64,000 bases of DNA from BS750m-G69 sp964441235 (lineage in GTDB: Bacteria; Fidelibacterota; UBA2242). The notes under the pieces were generated by a model that was given only the letters and a program-made list of their open reading frames with translations, made no database searches and had not been told where the DNA came from. Each line of letters begins with the position of its first letter. Position 1 is the first letter of the stretch. A program made the translations under genes and the position numbers. The stretch spans positions 1-64,000 of the forward strand of contig CAYTUQ010000010.1 of the NCBI GenBank assembly GCA_964441235.1, in the 5' to 3' direction. This document shows, one piece after another, positions 1 to 9,695 of this stretch.

Positions 1-60
1 GAATAATAATGCATAAGATTCTGCGAATAATCTATGGAATGTTAAAAACTAACACACCTT

Positions 61-82
61 ATCTCGAAGAGATGTCTTTGAC
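61..82. repeat. dispersed short repeat, copy near window start
   Basis: The 22-mer starting ATCTCGAAGAGATGTCTTTG is one copy of a short motif scattered through the non-coding DNA. Its first 19 bases recur exactly, reverse-complemented, at 32809-32827, and AGAGATGTCTTTGACA recurs at 59269-59284. Bases 1-554 around it hold no convincing gene. The flanking DNA only has further AT-rich repeat and GC-rich patches that look like debris of similar elements. Confidence 0.6.
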
Positions 83-484
83 ATAATTTTGAGATTGATA
101 GTGAAAATAGAATAAAAATACACCATAAGAAAAGAGATTTATCCTTTACAAATAATAGTCGTCGCTATCAGACGTTTGATCCCAAAGCACCAACATCCAG
201 GCGACAGGATAAGAGAAGAAAAGAGCGAGAGGAGGCCCATAATGTGTTTACATTAAATTCGGGCTCATCCACCCCGCCCAATAAAAGAAAGGTAAAAAGC
301 ATTGCAGTATAAAACAAATAAAATATTTTGAATTTTGTTGTTGACTTTAATCGGAATAACTATGGGATAAACATGCCGCCCGTACGGGCTATTACCTGCT
401 AATGCGATTACACATAAATTTATTATATGAGCTAATCAGGGAGTCTACGAAATTGAATGGGAAGATTGTTCAAAACTTGAGTTA

Positions 485-556
485 GTTATTAATTCACAAT
501 TAACAATCACCAATTAACAATTAACAATTATCAATTGAAAATTATCAATTAATATC
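485..556. repeat. AT-rich CAATTAACAATT-type simple repeat
   Basis: Imperfect tandem units of the form AATTCACAATTAACAATC and AATTATCAATTGAAAATT fill the end of the first intergenic region, next to the 3' end of the secreted-protein gene on the minus strand. A related stretch lies at 61850-61890. It looks like replication-slippage DNA; no function is visible. Confidence 0.6.
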
Positions 557-1814
557 ATCCTCGCCATACCTTTACTCTTTTCTTAAAACTGTCAAAATTT
601 ATCTCATCTTTATTATATTTAATCACATCTGATTTCTTTACCTTGATATAGAGCCAGCAAAGGTCTTCATCCCAGAACCTGTCATTTAAGTCAACAGCGA
701 TCATTATCCATTCACTATCCTTGATTTTTTTCAAAGTATGCCCGTACTGCCCGAGTAACTCAAGAAGGTCATCTCTTATTTTATTAACGATAGAATCTGT
801 TTCTGCTTTTGACCTATGAAAATCAAAATCACCTGTATCAAAAGTAAAGGAAAAACTTAAACTATCATCATCACTATTTACTCTCTTTTTATACTTCATT
901 ACCCGCTTTTCATGCTCTTTAGCCCTCTTTTCAGCATCTTTTGCTCTCTTCTCAGCCTCTGAAGCATTTTTCACAATTACTCTTATATTTTTTTCTAAAA
1001 GACTGGTCGGTGAAAAGAACAAAACTCCAAACTCATCGAGATACAGCCCTTGTGTATGTCCGCTTAAACCGGGAATTTTCTTTGACCGACCCTTTTCTAA
1101 TGCGGTATCAAGAATCTTTTCCATAATTTCAATGTCTCTGTCATTTTCATCATCATATATTTCAGTGAACTTGATCTTTTTTTGCAATTTATCTTCACTG
1201 AGTTTTTCTTTTCTGAACTTTGTAAGGTCTGAAACTAATGCACTCATTCGAATCTGAGATGGTATTCTCTCTTCATCATCGGAACTAATAAAACCGAAAT
1301 CATTCCTCAGCCTGATGTTCACACAAATTCTATCATCAGGATTTAATGACTTGATCGAACTGGCATAATCCCTATAAAACTTAAATAACAACTCTTTCGT
1401 TTTATCAATTTTTTCTCTCGAACTTTCGTCAACTTCTTTCGCATCAATATCTTCATCTTCATCAATATCTATTCTAATCTTTTTCTCTCTATTATGTATA
1501 ATGTTAATGTTTGGAATATTTTTTATCGTTTTGCTGATGAATCTGGAAATTCCATTCAATCCATAGCTCTCAACGTCAAAAAGCAGTCCGAAACCATCTA
1601 AATAGATACCTCTGACATGATCATCAAAATTGAAATATATGGGACTTTCTTTGATAATAAGTTTATCAAGAACGTTTTCCATTATTTCGATATCACGATT
1701 AATTCGCTCCATTTGTTCATCTGAGACACCTGCAAAAGACTTAATTGAAAATACCGAACCGAATGTCACAATCATTAAAAAAACAATAGTTAAAATTTGT
1801 CTTAAGTTTTTCAT
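555..1814 (-). CDS. secreted protein with an internal duplication, unknown function
   Basis: This 419-aa protein starts with a basic residue cluster and a hydrophobic segment (about residues 4-28), which reads as a Sec signal peptide, so it should be periplasmic or exported. Two related blocks follow: one near residue 40 begins RDIEIMENVLDKL and carries RGIYLDGFGLLF, and another near residue 228 begins RDIEIMEKILD and carries QGLYLDEFGVLF. After the second block comes a lysine/glutamate-rich coiled-coil stretch (AKDAEKRAKEHEKR, about residues 288-310). It lies 42 bp behind the anti-sigma gene in the same direction, so it is probably the last gene of the sigma-factor operon or a target of it. 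I do not recognise the family; function is unknown. Confidence 0.75.
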   Translation of the reverse strand: MKNLRQILTIVFLMIVTFGSVFSIKSFAGVSDEQMERINRDIEIMENVLDKLIIKESPIYFNFDDHVRGIYLDGFGLLFDVESYGLNGISRFISKTIKNIPNINIIHNREKKIRIDIDEDEDIDAKEVDESSREKIDKTKELLFKFYRDYASSIKSLNPDDRICVNIRLRNDFGFISSDDEERIPSQIRMSALVSDLTKFRKEKLSEDKLQKKIKFTEIYDDENDRDIEIMEKILDTALEKGRSKKIPGLSGHTQGLYLDEFGVLFFSPTSLLEKNIRVIVKNASEAEKRAKDAEKRAKEHEKRVMKYKKRVNSDDDSLSFSFTFDTGDFDFHRSKAETDSIVNKIRDDLLELLGQYGHTLKKIKDSEWIMIAVDLNDRFWDEDLCWLYIKVKKSDVIKYNKDEINFDSFKKRVKVWRG

Positions 1815-1856
1815 CGCAATCCCCTCTCTTCTAATTATTTGCTAACATTTCTCACT

Positions 1857-2525
1857 TTAATTCCCAGATTGTGCTTGCACATTCACATAACGAATCAAAC
1901 TACTTAAAGCCCTATCAGTTTGGTCTAAGCGCTTCTCTGCACCGTAGTGAACCTGCTGCAATGCACTGGAAACAAATCTCAAATCTGTTTGGCGTTTATA
2001 CTCAATATTCTTGTAAAATTCATCAAAAAGCATTGCTGTTTCTGCCCTTTGCTGCTTTGAATATTGTTCAAGTAAGTTACTGACGAGATTAATATTTTCC
2101 CTCCTCAACTCCTCCAAATCCATCTTTGTTACTTTTCCATTAACCTGCTCATCGGAAGGACTTTTAAACAAACTCATTTGCAAATTGAAATTACCGTCCT
2201 TAGCACTAATACTTGTATTCGCTATCGAGAGAATAATCAAAATAGATGCACAAGCAATACCCAAACCATATAGAATCCTGACTGGACGGATCTTTTCAAT
2301 GAGTCCAGCAAAGAAGTTCTTCGATTCATTAACAAATGTCAGATTAACCTTTGGATCAACATCTTCCCAATTCTTCAATGTATTCGAAGTTGCTTTCAGA
2401 GCAGATAACTTCTCTTGACAGCTTTTACAACTTTTTAAATGGTTTCCCAACTTACCACGATCATCTGGTGATATCTCATCATATATTAAATCAATCATTA
2501 ATAGTTTAAAATCTTCACACTTCAT
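1857..2525 (-). CDS. zinc-finger anti-sigma factor, membrane-anchored
   Basis: This 222-aa protein has an N-terminal zf-HC2-type module: Cys3 early, then the pattern HLKSCKSCQEKL (His-x3-Cys-x2-Cys) near residues 29-40. A single hydrophobic segment near residues 85-103 (LYGLGIACASILIILSIA) would span the inner membrane, and a helical C-terminal half of about 110 residues would lie in the periplasm. Family knowledge: such proteins hold an ECF sigma factor inactive until an envelope signal releases it. The gene overlaps the end of the ECF sigma gene by 11 bp, the usual arrangement for a cognate pair with coupled translation. Confidence 0.85.
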   Translation of the reverse strand: MKCEDFKLLMIDLIYDEISPDDRGKLGNHLKSCKSCQEKLSALKATSNTLKNWEDVDPKVNLTFVNESKNFFAGLIEKIRPVRILYGLGIACASILIILSIANTSISAKDGNFNLQMSLFKSPSDEQVNGKVTKMDLEELRRENINLVSNLLEQYSKQQRAETAMLFDEFYKNIEYKRQTDLRFVSSALQQVHYGAEKRLDQTDRALSSLIRYVNVQAQSGN

Positions 2526-3114
2526 AGCCTAAATCCTCCCGGTCTATTCCCCACTGCTCTAGAACCTTTCGCAGCGAGTTGAGACCATAATACATTCTTG
2601 ATTTTATTGTATTCAAAGGAACACTTAATATTTCTGCGATTTCAATGAACTTTAATCCATGATATTCCTTCATAATAATTACGACTCGCTGCTCTTCAGG
2701 AATACATTGAAGAGCTTTCTTTAATATTGACGTAACACTATCCATTTGAGTCACACTTTCCGGTCCATTATTGGGATCAGCAATTACACTTACTATTTCT
2801 CTTGAACCAGAACTATCATCTCTACGAACTTCACTAATTGACACATGCTTACGTTTCCTCTTCTTTAATTCATCCTTACACTGGTTCAGTGCAATTTGAA
2901 ACAGCCATGTAGAGAATTTCTTCCTGTCTCTGAGCTTAGAGAGACCCTTATATACTCGTATAAAAGTTCTTTGCATAGCATCCTTCGCAAGCTCATAATC
3001 TCCTAAATATCGCAGGATGAAATTGTAAATCTGTTTTTCCCACCGCCAAACCAAAGTATTGAAGGCGGAAACATCACCTGAAAGAAAACGCTCTATTAAA
3101 ATTTCATCTGCCAT
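2515..3114 (-). CDS. RNA polymerase ECF-type sigma factor
   Basis: The protein has 199 residues, usual for the ECF (sigma-70 group 4) family. Sigma region 2 lies at about residues 10-85 and includes AKDAMQRTFIRVYKGLSKLR and FSTWLFQIALNQCKDELKK. Region 4 lies at about residues 128-190 with the HTH LKFIEIAEILSVPLNTIKSR. The long linker between them is rich in charged and serine residues. It is the first gene of a three-gene minus-strand operon and overlaps the downstream anti-sigma gene by 11 bp. It should direct RNA polymerase to a small envelope or stress regulon; the signal cannot be inferred. Confidence 0.92.
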   Translation of the reverse strand: MADEILIERFLSGDVSAFNTLVWRWEKQIYNFILRYLGDYELAKDAMQRTFIRVYKGLSKLRDRKKFSTWLFQIALNQCKDELKKRKRKHVSISEVRRDDSSGSREIVSVIADPNNGPESVTQMDSVTSILKKALQCIPEEQRVVIIMKEYHGLKFIEIAEILSVPLNTIKSRMYYGLNSLRKVLEQWGIDREDLGYEV

Positions 3115-3224
3115 ATTTTATGACTCACAATTTACTAATTAGACTTATAAATATAATAAAAAGTTCTAAATATCTTTGAGTTCACTTATCCTGATTAATT
3201 CATCAGCTGTTTTTTCCACTCGTT

Positions 3225-3452
3225 CCTGGGCTGCCCAGCTGCCTGCATGTCGGCAGACAGGTTGGGCAGGTGCTCTGGAACAATTGGCTCTAGGGAGCGT
3301 AACCTCGCAGCCAGGAAAAAACCTCATGCTTCGACGAGCTCAGCATGACATGCACTGTTTGTGTCACCCTGAGCTTGTCGAAGGGTCAGCATGACAAAAA
3401 GGTCACTCTGAGTCCACCAGCCAGCGGATCGAAGGGTCAGGATGACATCCAA
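3225..3452. repeat. GC-rich dispersed palindromic repeat block
   Basis: This patch is much richer in G+C than its surroundings and carries inverted copies of a GAGCTTGTCGAAGGGTCAG-like unit (3301-3450), plus a GCCTGCATGTCGGCAGACAG hairpin at 3241-3262. An open frame can be drawn through it but has no protein character. Similar interspersed repeats built on CCCTGAGCTTGTCGAAGGG are common in environmental genomes. The block separates the sigma-factor operon from the decayed TetR gene. Confidence 0.7.
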
Positions 3453-3682
3453 TTAATTGCTTTTATGACCTTTTTCTCATTAGAGATCCCTTTGGGATAA
3501 GTGGATCCATCTTTTTCATGAAAAAAACAGTGAAATTAAAAAGAATGCTTGATAAATATTTACGATACTGATACATTTCTTACGAATTAGGTTTAATCTA
3601 CAATCATCGTACATTTTATAAGTATTAGTAAACTACAAAAAAAACAAACTTACAATCGAATAAATTCAAGAAAATTTTATAA

Positions 3683-4237
3683 AGCGCAAATGATTTATTT
3701 TCTCGTTATGGAATAAAGAGGGTATCGATACAGGAAATCTGCAAAACTGCAAACGTAAGTAAAATGACTTTTTATAAACATTTCCCCAACAAAATAGAAC
3801 TGGCAAAATATGTCCTCACCGGATATATTAACGAGAGAATGAAAAGATACAACGAGATTTTGTCAACAGATAAACCTTTCCCTCAAAAAATGAAGGAATT
3901 TGCTCAATATAAACTCGAACTAACCAGAAAATTAAATGAGGAATTTATATTTGAATTCACTCATTCAGATAATCCTGAAATTCAAAAGTTCATTGATAAA
4001 AAATGGAAAAACTCTATTGCCTTTACAAATAAATTCCATACAGATGCACAGAAGAAAGGTGAAATACGCCCTGAAATTAAACCACAATTTATTGAATACA
4101 TGCTTAACACTATGGCAAAGATGTCTAAAAATAAAAACCTGACCGGCTTTTATCCGAATATGGAGGAATTTACCAGAGAAATTTTCAACTTCTTTCTTTT
4201 CGGCATTATATCAAAAGAGAGGCAAGACGAAATATAA
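3683..4237 (+). pseudogene. TetR-family regulator, 5' end lost through a stop codon
   Basis: From 3683 the reading frame gives a normal TetR N-terminal HTH: SANDLFSRYGIKRVSIQEIC, then KTANVSKMTFYKHFPNK. It continues into a helical ligand-binding domain up to 4237. The first ATG in frame (3764) lies inside the HTH recognition helix, so translation from there would give only half a DNA-binding domain. Just upstream in the same frame, the codons for KKIL are followed by TAA at 3680-3682 exactly where family members usually have a sense codon (KILESANDLF-type), which suggests a single GAA to TAA change. No ATG precedes it. The downstream outer-membrane gene is probably its former target. A sequencing error cannot be excluded. 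Confidence 0.7.
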
Positions 4238-4324
4238 ACCACTCGGGCTTGCTTTCAGTTCTATTTTATATGATAATATTTTGCTTCGTTATATCCTGAA
4301 TAGAGAAGACCTATAGATAAAAAA

Positions 4325-5443
4325 ATGAATCATAATTACAAAAATAAATATATATGGATTTTATCAGTATTGTCGGCTACTTTTTTCTTTGGAAAAATCT
4401 ATTGTATTGAATACAACTCCCGTGGACAATTTTCAGTTTGGGCGAATAGAAAGAAAAATTTGAATGAATGGCAGATTAACTCAGGCATTCGTTATATCCC
4501 GGAGATAAATGTTAAACAATCTTTTCAAAATGAATCATTTATCGATACAGAGATTTCGCTTAATGGTTTTATGACTACTGATTTCAACACACAGGAGAAA
4601 GGCATGAAGCTTTATCGTTTCAGACTACGTTTTGCAACTGTACAATCAGAGACACAACTCGGGTTACAAAAAATTAATTTCGGTCCAGCGCTTATACTAC
4701 GATCACTAATGTGGTTTGACCGTTTGGATCCACGTGACCCCTTACAGATGACCGACGGAGTCTATGCACTGCGTTTCAAATACAATTTCTTAAACAACAC
4801 AAATATTTGGGTATGGGGACTATACGGAAATGAGAAAACGAAAGGCTACGAAGTTTTACCAACAACACACAGTAAACCAGAATTCGGGGGACGATTTCAA
4901 CTGCCTGTGCGATATGGTGAATTTGCAACAACTTTTCATACAAGGAATGTTGATGCCGGTTATTTCAAATATGATGAAAGTCGCCTTGCTTTCGACGGAA
5001 GGTGGGATGTGGTTCTGGGGTTCTGGTTTGAATCGGTTCTTCAATATAATAATTCAGAATATTTAACTTATGAATGGAACAAAATGATAACTATGGGATC
5101 AGATTACACTTTCAGGATTGGAAATGGGCTGCACGTATTAGCGGAATATATGACTTCAATGGCTTCAAAAAAGACTTTTGGCAGAGATGATGATGTTCAG
5201 GTTTCGGCTCTTTACTTGAATTACCCAATTGGCTTTTTCGACAATGCTATGGCTATCGGATATTATTCCTGGGATGACCGAAAATACTATCAATATATCG
5301 GCTGGCAGCGAACTTATGATGATTTAATTTTCAACATGAGTCTGTTTTGTTATCCCCAATCGGAAAAGAATTCTGTCTCCAATGGTAAAGAGAGCCTTGG
5401 TGCAGGATATGGTGCTCAAATAATGTTTATTTATAATCATTGA
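4325..5443 (+). CDS. predicted outer-membrane beta-barrel protein
   Basis: The 372-aa product has a signal-peptide-like N-terminus (KYIWILSVLSATFFFGKIYC, residues 9-28). The rest is dominated by alternating polar/aromatic strands such as YALRFKYNFLNNTNIWVWGL and FDGRWDVVLGFWFESVLQY, and it ends with a strand-like segment. This is the character of an outer-membrane barrel of perhaps 14-18 strands. It lies 87 bp behind the decayed TetR gene. That pairing mirrors the intact TetR/outer-membrane unit at 25.9-28.5 kb, so it may once have been a repressor-controlled porin or transport partner. Family not recognised. Confidence 0.7.
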   Translation: MNHNYKNKYIWILSVLSATFFFGKIYCIEYNSRGQFSVWANRKKNLNEWQINSGIRYIPEINVKQSFQNESFIDTEISLNGFMTTDFNTQEKGMKLYRFRLRFATVQSETQLGLQKINFGPALILRSLMWFDRLDPRDPLQMTDGVYALRFKYNFLNNTNIWVWGLYGNEKTKGYEVLPTTHSKPEFGGRFQLPVRYGEFATTFHTRNVDAGYFKYDESRLAFDGRWDVVLGFWFESVLQYNNSEYLTYEWNKMITMGSDYTFRIGNGLHVLAEYMTSMASKKTFGRDDDVQVSALYLNYPIGFFDNAMAIGYYSWDDRKYYQYIGWQRTYDDLIFNMSLFCYPQSEKNSVSNGKESLGAGYGAQIMFIYNH

Positions 5444-5765
5444 TTGTTGCCAATGTCTTGTGGATTTTTGAAAAGGTATTTGTAATTATTAGGCAATATC
5501 TAAATTGTGTTGTATATCTATATTTAATAAATAAAGTAATTTATCAGAATTCTGAAAAGGTTTAGTAATTTTCGCAACTTTTTTAAGTTGATATTTGCTT
5601 TTGAATCGTGGAATGATTAAAACCATCTGATAAGGCTTAGTCAACTAATTTCTGATTTAGGCGTTAAATGATATACATTAAATTCGATAATTGAAATTTA
5701 TAGAATTTATTCTCGTTGATAGAATTTGGAGAATTTAATGTTCCTGACTAAATTTTTCGGTTATT
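5444..5765. other. AT-rich intergenic leader ahead of the tamB-like gene
   Basis: About 320 bp without a gene separates the outer-membrane protein from the long housekeeping run. It is AT-rich and should hold the promoter for that run, but no box pair stands out enough to name. No repeat, hairpin or small ORF was recognised. Confidence 0.4.
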
Positions 5766-8700
5766 ATGAGTAAAAAGAGAAAAACATTTAAGATATTACT
5801 TTGGATTTTAATATTTTTATTTTTTATTGCTAGTGGAGCAATATTTTTACTATTTCATACAGAGTATTGGAAGTCAAGTGTTCTTTCTTATCTGAATAAA
5901 CAAGTAGAAAAACGTTATGGATTATTTTGCAATTCATCAAGATTAAGAGGGAGTATATTTAACAATTTACATTTTGAAGATTTCCAACTTTCTACAAAAT
6001 CCGATGTTGAGTTGTTTCATTCTTCAGATATAGATATTAGTTATCGACTATTATCGTTTTGGGGAAAAAGACCTGAGATACAAAGTATAAGTATCGATAG
6101 CCTGTCATTTTCTTATCCAGGTAGTATAGATTCACTAATTGAGATATTTAAGAATGCTACGAACAGAAGTAAGAGCAATAGTTTTAACTTACGGCAGATA
6201 GATATCCGAAATCTCAGTGTTTTTGATAGCAGCAGTCCCGAAGATGTTATTTTGTCCTCTGATTTAATCTTTGGGAAAATGTCGCTGTGTCTTGATTCAG
6301 TTAATATTCTTGTTGATTCGGCATATTTAAAATTTGAAAATATTAATGAAGATGTATCGCTGTCAAATGCTGATTTATCGCTCATTGGGGATTCATTAAT
6401 AATATCGGGATGTTCTGTTGAAAATCGTTCAGCCGCCGGGAATATTTGTGGATTTCTTAATTTAGATTCTTCCCATACCGGCAAGTTTGACATCAAATTT
6501 AAAAATATAGTATTTGCAGAGCGATTTAAAAATTTAGATAAAATATTTGATGCGGATGATTATGTGGATTTAGATGGTTGCCTTAAAAGTACAAAAGATA
6601 AAATAAAAGCAGATTTTAAGTATTGTGGTAAGCTGCGGAGCCGAAATATTGCAAATGGGCATTTATTAGCAAACATTCAAAACAGAGAGTTTAACGTCGA
6701 GTCTTTTTCACTTAATTCTGGTGAGGAGAGTATCGAAGGAAATATTAATGGAAATTTTGATACAGGTTTATTGGCAGTAATTGAATTAAATAAATTGAAT
6801 CTTAATAATTGGGGAATTTTTAACTCTAATACCCGACTTACGGGTTCATTATCTCTAAATGTAAACGGGGTGTTGAATAAACCCAAAAAAGTAATTGCAT
6901 ATATAAATATGAATGATAGCGGAATAGATACATTAAATTTTAACAACATTACAGGTGAATTAATTTATGAGGATGGGCATATTGCAATTTCTGATACCAT
7001 ATTTATGGCATTAGACAAAACGGTTTTAAAGCTAACAGGCGAAGGCGACCTGAAAACAAATACAATTGATGCAAAGGGTTATTTTAAGTTTAATGATGTT
7101 AACATGCTTTCATCACTTTTAAATATTGATACTCTAAATGGTGCTGTTGAAGCTTTTATTGAAGCGACTGGAAATATTCGTAATCCGGACTTTAGAGGGT
7201 GGATAAAAGGAACTCGATTTGGTGTACCTCAACTTTCATTTGATGAATCTATTGCTCGATTTGGTATGGTTAATGTCGGGGAGAAATATTTTGGTGATAT
7301 TTTTATCGAATCAATTGATTGTAAAAGTACGATTATTCGAAATCCTATTCCTCTCACTTCATTGATTATTCATTTTGAGGGTGATACCGCTTATGTGCGG
7401 TCTCTAAGAGTATCAGGTAAAAACCTTAACATTGTAGTTCAGGGTAATATAGTCAAATTAAAAGATTTCTTTTTTAATAAGATTAAAATTGCCCTTGATG
7501 GTAATGTACTGATGAATTTAGAGCCGATTCATTTCTCCCTGGAACATGATACCTTAGAATTTGACGAGGTGGATTTCTCTTTAAATCAGGGAGTAGTAAA
7601 GGCTTCGGGGCGTGTAGTAAATAGAAAGTTACAATTAGCATCGCTGGATTTTACAAATTTGAACATAGACCCTCTAAATGCTCTATTGCGAGGGTCTCAG
7701 GAAGTTAGTGGTATTCTCGATGGAAATGTTGAGTATGTATCGCCTAATGGGTCATCCAGTCTTAAGGGTAAAATAGATATAAAAGACATTAGTTTTATTG
7801 GTCAGGATTTTAATAACGTTCATTTAGAGGCGATAGTCAAGGATAATAAGTTATTGATAAATAATTTTATAATACAGGATGTTGATAATGGCACCGCAAG
7901 TTGTGAAGGATATGTATCCTGTTGTTTCCCTCTGGATGAAGATAGACCTTTTATTAATTCTAATGATACAATCGATATTCAAATAGAATTTAATAATTTT
8001 CTTTTTAGTACTTTTAATTCGTTTATGTTTCCAAAACAAGAAAAGCATGGTAAATTATCCGGTAGTGTCTCAATTCAAAATTGTACAGGGAAACCACTAT
8101 TAATATATAATCTTGATGTAAATGTCCCTGTTTTTGACAAGCTTACAGGCAATAAGCTAACAGCGAGGGGATTTTACAGGGATTCAAAACTTATGTTTAA
8201 TGATCTAATATTTAAAGATGGTGATGGTATCTACAAGGGTTATGGTTATCTTCCCTACGATATAAGTATCGTACCAAAAAAAGTCTCTTTTGAGAGAGAT
8301 TCGGTAATGAGTATGAATTTTTCCGGGCATACTACAACGCTACCCTTTTTGACTAATTATATAGATGATTTGGATGATGCCAGAGGGGAATTTAATTTAG
8401 CCTTAAATTTGTCGGGAACACCCAATAAACCGGTACGGTCCGGTAATTTTAGTGCAAAGAATGGAATACTGGATATTTCTACGATTGAGAATTCAGTCAC
8501 TGGTGTAGAGGGAAGCGGAGTGATGAATGATAATTCAATGGATATAGTTTCACTTACTGGTTTCATGATAAAGCCTCAGCCGAGAACTAAATTTGAGAGA
8601 GCAAAGGATAAACTAAAGTCGCTCTCCTGGGGTATTCTTTTTCCTCCAAAGTTGAAAGAAGATAAACCAAATTTATCAGTCACTGGTATCATTGATTTTA

Positions 8701-9695
8701 CAAAATTTTTTCACCCAAGTTTTGATATTCAACTTGCTGGTGAAGACCTTTATATTCGCACTCTTCTCGCAGAACAGGAGGGGATAATTGATGGGGTCTT
8801 TACAATGACGGGTCGCGATTCTATTCAGATAGAAGGTGATATTGATATTAGTGAATTTATAATAAGAAAAGAGTTCATACAAACAGAGCAGATGCTTAAA
8901 GAGGAAAAACCCGGCGGAGTTTATACATCTATGAATATACATGCGTCAATTCCGGGGAATCTTTATTTTAGGAATAGTCAGCTTGATGGTGAGTTAGAAG
9001 GTGAAATATGGATAATCAAAAATAGGGATGAGCCTTTTAGATTTTCAGGGGACCTGGACGTCCGTAAAGGTAGGTTTCTCTATTATGGTTGGGAGTTTAT
9101 GATAGAGAGAGGTTCAATAGTATTTGATCCAACTGAATTTAACCCGAAACTGGACATTGAAGCGAAAGTAGACCTTGCTTCTTACGTTTATCAGGATTCT
9201 AAGGAAAGCCAAACAGACAGGAAAAGTGAATATGCTACGGTGAGATTAAGTGGAGATCTGGAACAACCTGTTTTAACGTTTGAATCAGAAAATTACACTC
9301 AAAGTGATATTCTGATGTTTTTAACCAGGGCTCAAGGTGGGGTAGCCCAATTATTAGATCAAGAGAAGATTTCTTCCAGTGCTTTAAATGTTTTTGGAGC
9401 ATACTTTGAAAGACAGGTAGAGAGAAATGTTAGCCGGATTATTGGGCTGGATGCATTTGAGCTTAGAACTAAAAGTAATATTTTATATGATTTAGATCCC
9501 AATCAATGGAGCATGATTTTAGGGCAAAAAGTGGCTCCGAATGTATATGTAACTTATGAGCGAAATCTATCTCTTATTGAACCAAACCAACAAGTTGGCA
9601 TAGAATATCGATTGAATAGAAATATGTCTATTATCGGTGATGTGGATCAGGATGGGTTAATAAACATTAAATATAAATATAAGTATCATTATTGA
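5766..9695 (+). CDS. TamB-like (DUF490/AsmA-related) inner-membrane translocation protein
   Basis: The 1309-aa protein has one N-terminal membrane anchor (residues 11-31, KILLWILIFLFFIASGAIFLL). A very long periplasmic region of repeated short beta-strands follows (patterns like LDGNVEY and GSLSLNVNGVLNKPKKV), typical of the bridge-like AsmA/TamB groove proteins. The C-terminal part (about residues 1000-1309) matches the conserved TamB domain in style, with FDPTEFNPKLDIEAKVDLA and the end region ILGQKVAPNVYVTYERNLS. Family knowledge: TamB spans the periplasm, helps outer-membrane protein insertion with an Omp85 partner and is linked to lipid transport. The next gene is exactly such a partner and overlaps it by 4 bp. 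Confidence 0.9.
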   Translation: MSKKRKTFKILLWILIFLFFIASGAIFLLFHTEYWKSSVLSYLNKQVEKRYGLFCNSSRLRGSIFNNLHFEDFQLSTKSDVELFHSSDIDISYRLLSFWGKRPEIQSISIDSLSFSYPGSIDSLIEIFKNATNRSKSNSFNLRQIDIRNLSVFDSSSPEDVILSSDLIFGKMSLCLDSVNILVDSAYLKFENINEDVSLSNADLSLIGDSLIISGCSVENRSAAGNICGFLNLDSSHTGKFDIKFKNIVFAERFKNLDKIFDADDYVDLDGCLKSTKDKIKADFKYCGKLRSRNIANGHLLANIQNREFNVESFSLNSGEESIEGNINGNFDTGLLAVIELNKLNLNNWGIFNSNTRLTGSLSLNVNGVLNKPKKVIAYINMNDSGIDTLNFNNITGELIYEDGHIAISDTIFMALDKTVLKLTGEGDLKTNTIDAKGYFKFNDVNMLSSLLNIDTLNGAVEAFIEATGNIRNPDFRGWIKGTRFGVPQLSFDESIARFGMVNVGEKYFGDIFIESIDCKSTIIRNPIPLTSLIIHFEGDTAYVRSLRVSGKNLNIVVQGNIVKLKDFFFNKIKIALDGNVLMNLEPIHFSLEHDTLEFDEVDFSLNQGVVKASGRVVNRKLQLASLDFTNLNIDPLNALLRGSQEVSGILDGNVEYVSPNGSSSLKGKIDIKDISFIGQDFNNVHLEAIVKDNKLLINNFIIQDVDNGTASCEGYVSCCFPLDEDRPFINSNDTIDIQIEFNNFLFSTFNSFMFPKQEKHGKLSGSVSIQNCTGKPLLIYNLDVNVPVFDKLTGNKLTARGFYRDSKLMFNDLIFKDGDGIYKGYGYLPYDISIVPKKVSFERDSVMSMNFSGHTTTLPFLTNYIDDLDDARGEFNLALNLSGTPNKPVRSGNFSAKNGILDISTIENSVTGVEGSGVMNDNSMDIVSLTGFMIKPQPRTKFERAKDKLKSLSWGILFPPKLKEDKPNLSVTGIIDFTKFFHPSFDIQLAGEDLYIRTLLAEQEGIIDGVFTMTGRDSIQIEGDIDISEFIIRKEFIQTEQMLKEEKPGGVYTSMNIHASIPGNLYFRNSQLDGELEGEIWIIKNRDEPFRFSGDLDVRKGRFLYYGWEFMIERGSIVFDPTEFNPKLDIEAKVDLASYVYQDSKESQTDRKSEYATVRLSGDLEQPVLTFESENYTQSDILMFLTRAQGGVAQLLDQEKISSSALNVFGAYFERQVERNVSRIIGLDAFELRTKSNILYDLDPNQWSMILGQKVAPNVYVTYERNLSLIEPNQQVGIEYRLNRNMSIIGDVDQDGLINIKYKYKYHY

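Noticed and set aside
3176..3394. 72-codon ORF on the plus strand
   Set aside because: It lies in the GC-rich palindromic repeat block and its translation has no protein character.
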